A DNA stretch of 64,000 nucleotides, taken from positions 64,001 to 128,000 of IMG/VR virus record IMGVR_UViG_3300005056_000001, one strand, 5' to 3'. The notes beneath the pieces are model-generated. The model had not been told where the DNA came from and did not search any database. It worked only from the letters and a program-made list of their open reading frames with translations. The DNA comes from a virus. Made by a program: the position numbers and the translations under genes. This document shows, one piece after another, positions 25,601 through 32,224 of this stretch (the first letter of the stretch is position 1; the number at the start of each line of letters is the position of its first letter).

Positions 25601-26803
25601 GTCCACGATTCTGTCCACAAAAGAAAGCGATGCCTCCAATAGCTCCTGTTTTGAGAACTCTGATTTTTCGTCAAAATTCTGTTCTTCCTCATTAAACACA
25701 ACCTCGTAATTACCCTCCATCTTAACACTTAGACAGTTTGTATTTTCTTCGATGCGTTGTTTCATAATAATTGTGTCGGCAGACGACAGCGAAGACTTAA
25801 TCTTTACATGTGAAGGTATCGGCAACGGCAACGAATCAAAAAGCTTTGTCATATTAACCGTCACACGATTTATGCAGGGTTCGATTGCTGTAAAATTACA
25901 GGTTACTGTCTCGCCTAGATTGTTGAGTTCCCATACCATGTAACCATGCTGTTTGCGTCCTTCTTGGTAACACCAATCATTGGCATAATAATCACCCTCC
26001 CCAAAACCACGCATGGTAACAGACGAAGAGTATGCAAAAATCTTGGGTTGTCCACTTGGTGTGGTGCCAATGTCATGAATCTGCGGTGCATGAATGTCTC
26101 CCGCAAGAACACTGTTTACGTTGTCAAAAGACTTGATGTCAACGGTTCCGATCTTGTCATGTACCTTGCTGTCAAAGCCAATCGAATGACCAATGGTTGC
26201 ATCATGGTACAGTGACACATTGGCCACATTGGGGTCGGTTGGTTCTGTGTAGATGTAGGGCTGCTCAAGGAAAGGCAATTGTTTGTTATAATGGGAATGA
26301 ACAATGAAATTGTACACAACACCATTTACCTCCTTTGGGTAAATATCGGTATACTTGTAATAGTTCACACGAGGGTTGTTGAGCGTGTTTACCACATTGT
26401 CAATTTCGTCAATCGGTGCCAATATCTTTCCGTCTGTTGCCAAACATTGTATATTGGACGATTTTTGCATCTCATGGTTCCCGTTGATGATTATAATTAT
26501 ACCCTCGAATGCCTTTAATATCCTGCCCAAAAGGCTAATGAACACCCCGACCTCGTTTGAGTTGATGGTGCCCCGATTCCCGTTCTCGAATATGTCGCCT
26601 GTTATAACAACAATATCGGGCTGCTCTTTTCGAATAGCCGATTCTAATTTTTTGTTGGTGTATTCGTATTCGTCATATCTGTCATGGCGATTTGACACAA
26701 CCTCGATCTGTTGGTCACCGAACTGAAATATCTTTATGTGTGCATTAAGGTTTGGATTTTTATAGTTTAATAGAACATCTACTTTTTCGTTAATGGCTTC
26801 CAT
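22700..26803 (-). CDS. Fused SbcD/Mre11-SbcC/Rad50-like protein
   Basis: About 1367 residues from ATG 26803 (MEAINEKVDVLL). Alternatives are ATG 26830 or TTG 26866; the chosen ATG has the usual A/T-rich leader. Residues 25-300 are a calcineurin-like phosphoesterase with GDQQ (29-32), GDIF (69-72), GNHE (108-111) and GDIH (235-238). Residues 440-1367 are an SMC/Rad50-type ATPase: Walker A GTNGAGKS (465-472), long coiled coils, zinc hook CKNC (902-905), Walker B FIDE and switch VDH near the end. It corresponds to SbcD plus SbcC, or T4 gp47 plus gp46, in one chain; these act as a DNA-end nuclease in recombination and repair. Two usual metal ligands are changed (see findings). Operon with the methyltransferase. 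Confidence 0.92.
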   Translation of the reverse strand: MEAINEKVDVLLNYKNPNLNAHIKIFQFGDQQIEVVSNRHDRYDEYEYTNKKLESAIRKEQPDIVVITGDIFENGNRGTINSNEVGVFISLLGRILKAFEGIIIIINGNHEMQKSSNIQCLATDGKILAPIDEIDNVVNTLNNPRVNYYKYTDIYPKEVNGVVYNFIVHSHYNKQLPFLEQPYIYTEPTDPNVANVSLYHDATIGHSIGFDSKVHDKIGTVDIKSFDNVNSVLAGDIHAPQIHDIGTTPSGQPKIFAYSSSVTMRGFGEGDYYANDWCYQEGRKQHGYMVWELNNLGETVTCNFTAIEPCINRVTVNMTKLFDSLPLPIPSHVKIKSSLSSADTIIMKQRIEENTNCLSVKMEGNYEVVFNEEEQNFDEKSEFSKQELLEASLSFVDRIVDTSRGLDDKDKAKEILRDLVSESFKEILLTKPKKSLTFLNIEIYNFLGIREANVPLNKPLTTIRGTNGAGKSTVIKALSWCKSGKITGKERSNRKAYNLNRIRNYLNDDQMRVCTTSVLNGDTYVVDRVVTFEGKKPVETITITKNGSVETYEDAQEYLDQLFPFAEIKDIYQNIASLDLFLHQPSDKLQTEILRRVGIGAIEKLGENFSVVQDKYMEKFPNPEGKQTFYESKIATCTSEILSINDQVADNNKKHLEIFSEIDSLSEELKEFDEYLEDQEQQINKEIAQKYFSFQGRLESLNNDLDTINGKIDMYEGQDSFDRKLFDKYTEEVDGYVEGLPVIKTRLLSARTKHSDSIKKQGYWHTQGTDRKREISEEETESYNVIYVGQSKKIVEIEKSIHVLESEQEESVKSLSILEREYETYLNNSTQNKSLIQSEMYQTASRMQLDKLEELNEYYSKLEKEESSSQKGLDTHNRELDDVEKLIASETSKVEMYKNELCKNCGDPHGIETTELLKIEEHIVRLKADMDTKSSLVNDYVLVVHDTKKTETKNTITVLKDIVKSKQFDKIEAILGIITSDKIIELRNQSKELTQEINRRQAVLDKFLLVVHTDEINQLKLNKKTVETELEKINLKDMINKARTNDVSIQKISSEYKRVSESVVDHENLIAKYEEELLTTEDGLTKAQKLLTEQEKLSNLWLSRGDQKTLLENRKTEVLVEIKESAKEFETVTHSYNFNKRLEDKIKEVKETCNVLETKIKDGEEQITNLVHNNELLEVKITENENELGRCKNFIKQLDARSIGKKTMNLFKKIVSGNGLPLYVFNNIANIINKRMADMLEMFPFALRFANGELVKVDKRNGQVKELPIDHISGMEINMGALSLMEVIDSLNDEWNINLRFIDELSGQLSSGEDLKNKHAVDFRELYKKLLLSISQRKNLIVVDHVLTDIGDNSIEFLMGDFGGYHI

Positions 26804-26862
26804 GTAAAATTTTGTTGATGAGATAATCATCGGGTGTAAGATAATAATAATTTTTTGTTTAT

Positions 26863-27210
26863 TCAAACTTTATTGTCCCGAACAGTTCTTTTGTTTTCAA
26901 TGGTGCTCATTTTAATAATAACACTGTCGCTCTGTGTTTCCACATCGGATACCAAGTACAATAAATCATTGTTCACAACCCTCACATGTTTATGGAGTTC
27001 CTTTGGGAAGGTTGTGCCCTTTCTGAAGAAATCAAGATTCTTTAAGAATGCCCCACATTCTATTTCGAACCTCAGCGTAGTCACAATTGCCCCACTCTTG
27101 CAGGAAAAGTATTGATTGTACCTGACGCTTTCAATTGTTGTCTCATTAAAAGAGTTGTATAGAACAGAATCAACTGTCAGACTCCTGTTGTTTTTAAGTG
27201 TTAGTCGCAT
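26863..27210 (-). CDS. Unknown protein, 115 aa
   Basis: Starts MRLTLKNNRSLTVDSVLYNSF, basic and beta-rich (GAIVTTLRFEIECGAFL). Not recognised. It overlaps the end of the upstream gene by 10 bp and directly precedes the SbcCD fusion, so it may be a partner or simply operon cargo. Confidence 0.7.
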   Translation of the reverse strand: MRLTLKNNRSLTVDSVLYNSFNETTIESVRYNQYFSCKSGAIVTTLRFEIECGAFLKNLDFFRKGTTFPKELHKHVRVVNNDLLYLVSDVETQSDSVIIKMSTIENKRTVRDNKV

Positions 27211-27761
27211 TTGTACTCTTTTTCTTCCGTGAATAAAAGATCTATATATTCCCTGTCCAAGTCAACAGGGCTAAATAGCGACATCAAAGGACTATTATTA
27301 TACGAAAGACTTTCCAAGAGTTCTTTCGGAACATCAATGGCGCAATTTAGAAACAGGTTCATGTTGTCCAAAAAGGCCTGTTTTGGGATGCTTATAATTA
27401 GTGTTGTGCAAATCTTCTTGGTGGATGGGTATAGCATCTGTTTTAGTATGGGGTTGCGGCGATACACATTGTCTTTTTTGCTTGGGTCGTTTTTTGGTGG
27501 GTTGCCTACGTTCACGATAATTGTTGTCTTGTTATCCTTGGCAGTCTCCGATTCTGTATTGTCCTCGCCCGTCTTCGTATAGAAATTCAATGTTAATTGT
27601 TCGATCATAATGTTAATATGTTGTTGATTAATAAATCTTTTTTTTGATGTAGTATTGTTTGTTTTAGAAACGAGTAATTCGGTTAGGGCACTAGAAAAGT
27701 CCTTGTCCAACACGAATGGTGTGTCTGTGATTCCAATGGTATTTTTTGGTTTCATGTTCAT
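27201..27761 (-). CDS. Unknown protein, about 186 aa
   Basis: Probable start MNMKPKNTIGITDTPF at ATG 27761. The open frame extends to a TTG at 27848, and an internal ATG at 27608 is also possible. The middle is Asn/Lys/Asp-rich (NVGNPPKNDPSKKDNVYRRN), the end acidic (DREYIDLLFTEEKEYKCD). Not recognised. First gene of the block leading to the SbcCD fusion. Confidence 0.6.
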   Translation of the reverse strand: MNMKPKNTIGITDTPFVLDKDFSSALTELLVSKTNNTTSKKRFINQQHINIMIEQLTLNFYTKTGEDNTESETAKDNKTTIIVNVGNPPKNDPSKKDNVYRRNPILKQMLYPSTKKICTTLIISIPKQAFLDNMNLFLNCAIDVPKELLESLSYNNSPLMSLFSPVDLDREYIDLLFTEEKEYKCD

Positions 27762-28215
27762 GGTAACAGGATTTGGTTTTTTTGTATGCTCATTATGACA
27801 ATAAACGTTTTTGTTTTTATTATGAAACAAATGTGTGTATCGAAACAAAAACGTGTTCGTATATAAAAATATCTAATGCTTACTGTTATTAGGCTTTTTG
27901 CCCAAAAACCCTAATAACAGCTATGCCACTCAACGCCTTTATGTATCGTATGTTCAGCATGTATTCTTGGTCGTTCATTTGTCAACGAAAAATGCGTAAA
28001 TATGGCAAAATACTCGATTCGAAACAAAAACGTGCATGAAAATGACAAAAAAAATGAAAATGACACCGAAAAAATGCACGAGCTTCAATGTGTCTGACGG
28101 TAAATATAGGGCTACACATACGATATATAAAGGCGTTGAGGCTTGTGATTGTGGAGCTGCAAAAATAGGTGTGTACCATTAAAACAAAAAATACTTATAG
28201 TGAGCCATTTTTGAG
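27762..28215. other. Gene-poor region rich in inverted repeats
   Basis: No convincing gene. It holds a hairpin CTGTTATTAGG/CCTAATAACAG (27883-27920), a 24-bp inverted repeat (see 27929-28140) and two copies of TCGAAACAAAAACGTG (27840-27855 and 28019-28034). A 48-codon plus-strand frame (28036-28182, MKMTKKMKMTPKK..., with a CDCG motif) and a 29-codon minus-strand frame (MNDQEYML...) exist, but neither has support beyond being open. Confidence 0.5.
27929..28140. repeat. 24-bp inverted repeat around a 164-bp spacer
   Basis: CTCAACGCCTTTATGTATCG then TATG (27929-27952) is the reverse complement, with one mismatch, of 28117-28140. The spacing and near-perfect arms are unlikely by chance in a gap without genes. 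Could be a regulatory structure, an origin-like element or the ends of a small lost insertion. Confidence 0.75.
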
Positions 28216-28308
28216 AGTAAGACAATCTAAAAAAATAGTAACACTTTTCCAAATGATAGTAATACTATCAAAACTAATTGTGTTACTATTTTTTGCAATA
28301 CTCTTACT
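28216..28308 (-). terminator. Nested hairpin at gene end
   Basis: The outer AAAAAATAGTAACAC (to 28244) pairs perfectly with GTGTTACTATTTTTT (28280-28294). Outside it AGTAAGA (28216-28222) pairs with TCTTACT (28302-28308). Inside it TGATAGT/ACTATCA forms a second hairpin. It overlaps the TAG stop of 28307-29698 and ends in T-runs on both strands, consistent with a strong terminator. Confidence 0.7.
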
Positions 28309-29698
28309 ATTCATCGCCTATCATAATACTGTCACCGACACCATCACCATCTTTGTCACGTCCGTTGTGTCTCATAACAAACTCCTTCTCGCCTTTTTTG
28401 GTATAGAATGTAACCATTTGCTTCTCACCTTCTTTAACGCTTTGTTTGTCCAATGATTTGATGGCACTGTCGTTGTTACGGACATTTTCCTTGATGTGCA
28501 TCATTGTATTCTTTAGACGCCCTATTTCGTGATTGTCCAAGTCCTGTTTTTGTATCTTGTGCATAACGTTTTTAATGATATCCTCCTTGTCCACCAATCC
28601 TGCAACCATGTCTTCAACATAAACCCCGACGTCGGACTTAGTCTTGGCAAGTGCACGTTCTTGTACCTCTGTGGTCATGCGTTCCGATTTAGACTCAAGA
28701 ACCTTGGCAAGTTGTTTCGTGTGTTCATACAACATTTTCTCTTGTGCTATAGCCTGTACATTGAACGTTCTTGCCATTTCTTTAATTTTATCCACGGACT
28801 TGGTGTCCATGTTTTGTTCTAGCATCATTTCATAGGCAAACATTATACGCTCTATGTCATTGATTAGCCCTTCTGATATCGGAATATCTGACTCTGTATT
28901 AATAACCCCTATCTGTACATCATCCAATGCCTGTTGTGCCAACATATAGGAGTCCATGGCCGTCATTTTTGTGTCGGCAAGATCATCAACAAGATCATAA
29001 ACCCTGTTTTCAAGCCTGTCAATCTCGTCTCCTATAAATATATACATGGAATTGTTCATATTTTCAATAATACCATACAACTTCTCGATTTCATTTTCTT
29101 GGGCCTCATAATCGAGTGTGTATCCTCTCAGCCTTGTATCAATCATTTTGTCAATGTCTCCTGATATCATGAGCATGTCGGACTTGCTCAAGTTATGTTT
29201 TTCGCCAATAACAGGCTCCAATGCCCTTACTTGCGTGGCATAACCCTTGATTGCAATAGGAATGAATATTGCCAATATACCCCCCATTAGGATTGCAGGA
29301 AAGTTAAGTTCATAAAAGCCGACATTATCCTCCACAAGAGGTTTATATATTAATTTGTCCAAATAAAAAATCAGACCCAAACCAATTTCAAGATACGTAA
29401 ACATCTTGACTGAATATATTGCAGATACGTTGTCTTCGCTCGATCGTCCCACATAATATAGTAGTGCCCCGCTCAAAAACATTGCACCCAACAAGGAGAT
29501 TAGAAAACTTGCCACGACATTCTCAAACGGGTTCACGATGGTAAATGCCAAAAACATATGGGCACCCTGAACCAAGACCCCCAAGACCGCCAACGCAAAG
29601 CCCATTCCACGGGAAGAATATGAGATTGCCCATTTCATCAGGGGCATTATTTCCCTGTTGATTCCCGAGTCTTTTGTTATAGATTCTTTCTTATCCAT
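28307..29698 (-). CDS. Four-TM membrane protein with coiled coil and Ca-binding-like end
   Basis: 463 residues. Four hydrophobic segments at about 32-55, 61-83, 96-113 and 132-151, then about 280 residues of charged helical, coiled-coil-like sequence (EIEKLYGIIENMNNSM, DRLENRVYDLVDDLAD). Near the end is DKDGDGVGD, which fits the dockerin/thrombospondin-3 calcium loop DxDxDGxxD. No family recognised. It is a single gene between two structured intergenic regions, so probably independently regulated. A structural or membrane-remodelling role is possible, but that is inference. Confidence 0.8.
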   Translation of the reverse strand: MDKKESITKDSGINREIMPLMKWAISYSSRGMGFALAVLGVLVQGAHMFLAFTIVNPFENVVASFLISLLGAMFLSGALLYYVGRSSEDNVSAIYSVKMFTYLEIGLGLIFYLDKLIYKPLVEDNVGFYELNFPAILMGGILAIFIPIAIKGYATQVRALEPVIGEKHNLSKSDMLMISGDIDKMIDTRLRGYTLDYEAQENEIEKLYGIIENMNNSMYIFIGDEIDRLENRVYDLVDDLADTKMTAMDSYMLAQQALDDVQIGVINTESDIPISEGLINDIERIMFAYEMMLEQNMDTKSVDKIKEMARTFNVQAIAQEKMLYEHTKQLAKVLESKSERMTTEVQERALAKTKSDVGVYVEDMVAGLVDKEDIIKNVMHKIQKQDLDNHEIGRLKNTMMHIKENVRNNDSAIKSLDKQSVKEGEKQMVTFYTKKGEKEFVMRHNGRDKDGDGVGDSIMIGDE

Positions 29699-29865
29699 TT
29701 TATTTTAATGATTAGTGAAAAATGTTATTTATTTTATGTAAAGATACTAATTTATTGTCTTTTATTGTATTATATGTAGCTAAAAAATTATTTTTAAGGA
29801 TTATTATTCATTTTCAAATATTATGTTTATATTGTGACAAATCATAATCACAAAAACAAATTGTA

Positions 29866-29911
29866 TTGCAGGATTCCTGCAAACATCATGTCTATTGCAA
29901 TAGTCCTGCAA
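29866..29911. promoter_or_regulatory. Paired palindromic sites, operator-like
   Basis: A perfect 17-bp palindrome TTGCAGGATTCCTGCAA (29866-29882) is followed, start to start 29 bp later, by the related TTGCAATAGTCCTGCAA (29895-29911). They lie just ahead of the small membrane genes at 29934 onward and between divergent transcripts, an arrangement typical of a repressor operator. Confidence 0.5.
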
Positions 29912-29933
29912 TAACAATCAAAAAAGTACAAGT

Positions 29934-30184
29934 ATGAACAAAACGACATATTAGACTACGACGAGCCCATTAATATTCCTGTATATAAAACACTAAAATT
30001 CTATGTCGGACTAGTGAAAATAACATTGGAATTTAATATAATTTTCTGTTTTTGTAGTTCTGTGTTATACGCCTTGTGGGGCAGCGACAGATGGCTGTGT
30101 AGGCTGTGTATATGTATAGGGCTTGCTGTGTTATATCTCATATTTATAACTATTAGAAATAAATGGACAAGTTTGAAGTTTTAG
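29934..30184 (+). pseudogene. Small two-TM membrane protein gene with frameshift at A4
   Basis: ATG 29934 reads MNKTTY and stops. Adding one A to the run at 29940-29943 gives an uninterrupted reading of about 83 residues, MNKNDILDYDEPINIPVYK..., with two hydrophobic segments (FNIIFCFCSSVLYALW, ICIGLAVLYLIFITI). The next gene begins with a similar M[ND]K..[IV]LD....VYK pattern, which supports a real paralogous gene. Its end overlaps the next start by 22 bp. Confidence 0.5.
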
Positions 30185-30351
30185 ACGATATGGATTTAGG
30201 GAATGACTCGGTTTACAAATCGAGGGCTGAACAACTAATGGAAATTCTATTAACTGTTATGCTTGGTATTGGTATCGTCACCCCTTTTGCCTGTATTTTA
30301 TTCCCCTATGTCTTTGACTTGGTTTTGTATATTTACGGATTGCAAAAATAA
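30163..30351 (+). CDS. Small membrane protein, 62 aa
   Basis: MDKFEVLDDMDLGNDSVYKS followed by a long hydrophobic region (residues 26-58, one or two TM helices around a Pro). The N-terminal pattern resembles that of the frameshifted gene just upstream. Function unknown; small size and position suit a phage membrane-modifying protein. Confidence 0.6.
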   Translation: MDKFEVLDDMDLGNDSVYKSRAEQLMEILLTVMLGIGIVTPFACILFPYVFDLVLYIYGLQK

Positions 30352-30440
30352 ACAACAGTTTGTCAAAAATTTATACATTCATACAAAAATCCAAGATATT
30401 ATGCTTATGTTTGTGTCGAACAATAACCAAAAACAACAAA

Positions 30441-30641
30441 ATGGGAATTAATATTAAACTAGGAAGGGATTACTATTCATTCGAGACAGGCGACACACTC
30501 ACACTGAGTTCGAATCACAAAAGCTTTGCATTAAAAAGAGGAGAAGAAGGATTGGGTTCGGTCAGTCATCAGGTAGTAGACAGTATCCTTGATGATCTGA
30601 ACAAAACATGTCCATACCCATTGACTTTTGTGGTTAAGTAG
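30441..30641 (+). CDS. Unknown small protein, 66 aa
   Basis: From ATG 30441 (MGINIKLGRDYYSFETGDTL) after an AACAACAAA leader. An in-frame extension upstream overlaps nothing useful and is rejected. Beta-rich, not recognised. Directly upstream of the pentanucleotide repeat. Confidence 0.6.
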   Translation: MGINIKLGRDYYSFETGDTLTLSSNHKSFALKRGEEGLGSVSHQVVDSILDDLNKTCPYPLTFVVK

Positions 30642-30653
30642 ACAGTATATTCT

Positions 30654-30720
30654 AAAACAAAACAAAACAAAACAAAACAAAACAAAACAAAACAAAACAA
30701 AACAAAACAAAACAAAACAA
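30654..30720. repeat. (AAAAC)n microsatellite, 13 copies
   Basis: 67 bp of perfect AAAAC repeat, immediately before CACAAGCAATG, the start of 30729-31010. Pentanucleotide tracts of this kind vary in length by slippage. Being in the leader, a length change would alter spacing or translation efficiency rather than reading frame. Confidence 0.95.
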
Positions 30721-30728
30721 CACAAGCA

Positions 30729-31010
30729 ATGAAAGCAAAATTCGAAGAAGACGACAGAGTGGTATACGACGGTTTGGTTGCTATTGTTGACCGAGTGAAT
30801 ACACATGGTGGCCGTATTAGTTACGACCTAACATCCGATGTGGATCCTGAATTGACATGTACAGCAAACGAGGTCGATTGCGAGAAGTACGACTGTGATA
30901 ACGACTTGGAACAAGAAAACACCCTAAAGCGTATCGGAATCAACAACAGACTAATGACACAAAGAATTGCCTCCACAACATACAAGCACCTAAGAGACGG
31001 TACCCATTGA
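30729..31010 (+). CDS. Unknown protein, 93 aa
   Basis: MKAKFEEDDRVVYDGLVAIVDRV start, a beta-rich N-terminal half (a DRVVYDG...AIVDRV pattern resembling small SH3-like folds) and a charged C-terminal half. Its 8-bp leader follows the (AAAAC)13 tract directly. Confidence 0.65.
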   Translation: MKAKFEEDDRVVYDGLVAIVDRVNTHGGRISYDLTSDVDPELTCTANEVDCEKYDCDNDLEQENTLKRIGINNRLMTQRIASTTYKHLRDGTH

Positions 31011-31029
31011 TCATATCACAACACAACAA

Positions 31030-31365
31030 ATGAAACCCAATCCGAACATATTTGAGTTATGCAAGAAGGCATTCGCCGAAAACGAGTTTGTACTATATCA
31101 AATGGGCACGGAGGTCAAGCTGACTCGGTACTATGGGTTCATACTTCTTCGATACAACAAGAAAACCAAGAACACACATGTCATAAGGGTTGCCAATATC
31201 AGAAACCTGATTAATCTTTGTCACAAAAAAGGTTTCACCACCCACAACCCCTGCGGAATCTCCAAAAAACATTACACTTTTCAGAAAGGGGCAATTCTTA
31301 ACGAATACTACAAGGGTGATCGAAGAACCGATTTGGTTGATTTAAAATATACCAAGAAACAATAA
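31030..31365 (+). CDS. Unknown basic protein, 111 aa
   Basis: MKPNPNIFELCKKAFAENEF start. Lysine- and arginine-rich (LRYNKKTKNTHVIRVANIRN), so possibly nucleic-acid binding. No family recognised. Confidence 0.65.
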   Translation: MKPNPNIFELCKKAFAENEFVLYQMGTEVKLTRYYGFILLRYNKKTKNTHVIRVANIRNLINLCHKKGFTTHNPCGISKKHYTFQKGAILNEYYKGDRRTDLVDLKYTKKQ

Positions 31366-31394
31366 CAGAAACAATAACCAAGAAACAACAACAC

Positions 31395-31916
31395 ATGATG
31401 ACAACATACGGGGTAATCACCAACCCACAACCCGAACTAAACGACGATGGAACACCGATATACTTCGACAAGAATGGCTTCGTAACAATCGGATATCACA
31501 CAGAAAACAATGGCATATCAAAGGTTACATGGGCCAATGATGTGGCCAAGTTCCTGCCCGACTATCAACGTATCTATCCTTTACACAAGCCTGCCAATGG
31601 CATCAAGACCATTGGCGACCTAAAGAGAAGCGTCGAGGCAAAGCCCAAGGGTTTAATCACAAAATGTTTCGTAGAGACTCCGCTGTCGTCCCGACTTTGG
31701 GCCATCTTTTATTGTGAGGCTGTTGATGAGGCAGCAAAGCAGAAAGAAAGCGGACTTCTGACCCAAGAAGAAGATTTTGAATGTCAAAGATTGTCAAGAA
31801 AATTGGTTCCTGAGATTGAAAGCTCTGTTTTGACATGGATACAACACGGAATGCCACACATAGAAAAAATATTGGAGCAACAAAAAATCGAAAATGAGCA
31901 ACAAAAAGATATATGA
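31395..31916 (+). CDS. Unknown protein, 173 aa
   Basis: MMTTYGVITNPQPELNDDGT start, beta-rich first third (DKNGFVTIGYHTENNG) and a helical C-terminal half ending in a Gln-rich tail (EQQKIENEQQKDI). Overlaps the next gene by 23 bp. Not recognised. Confidence 0.7.
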   Translation: MMTTYGVITNPQPELNDDGTPIYFDKNGFVTIGYHTENNGISKVTWANDVAKFLPDYQRIYPLHKPANGIKTIGDLKRSVEAKPKGLITKCFVETPLSSRLWAIFYCEAVDEAAKQKESGLLTQEEDFECQRLSRKLVPEIESSVLTWIQHGMPHIEKILEQQKIENEQQKDI

Positions 31917-32208
31917 ATTTATAAAAATTGAGTCCGAGTCGATTGGTGAGGACATTGTGTTGGAGCCATACAACGAAGAATGGAATTATCTTGTTCCTGT
32001 ATGGCAAATGTGCGACGGGATTATAAAAGAATATTACCTAGACTCTCGACTTGATGCTCCACACACCGACACAATTGAGAATATTAGCGTGGCGATTATG
32101 TGTGACAAAGACGAATGTTACAAATACATCTGCGATTTCGTTTGTTTGTGGTTAGATATTCGGGAGGACGTGATTGGTTCCCAAGTAAATCAAAAAATAA
32201 ATTATTAA
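31894..32208 (+). CDS. Unknown acidic protein, 104 aa
   Basis: MSNKKIYEFIKIESESIGED start, acidic with CDKDECYKYICDFVC (four cysteines within 15 residues). Lies 16 bp ahead of the DNA ligase and is probably co-transcribed with it. Not recognised. Confidence 0.65.
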   Translation: MSNKKIYEFIKIESESIGEDIVLEPYNEEWNYLVPVWQMCDGIIKEYYLDSRLDAPHTDTIENISVAIMCDKDECYKYICDFVCLWLDIREDVIGSQVNQKINY

Positions 32209-32224
32209 CATTATAATCATAAAA

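Noticed and set aside
22700-26866. TTG at 26866 as the start of the SbcCD fusion
   Set aside because: It overlaps the previous stop but adds a 21-residue hydrophobic lead that no SbcD needs; ATG 26803 (or 26830) has a normal A/T-rich leader.
27982-28179. 65-residue minus-strand frame in the inverted-repeat region
   Set aside because: Cys/His/Phe-rich text without any feature of a protein, overlapping the inverted repeat arm. Treated as non-coding.
30654-30720. CRISPR array or origin iterons for the repeated DNA in the window
   Set aside because: The tandem repeats have 5-bp, 19-bp or 28-bp units without unique spacers of constant length, and no cas genes are present.
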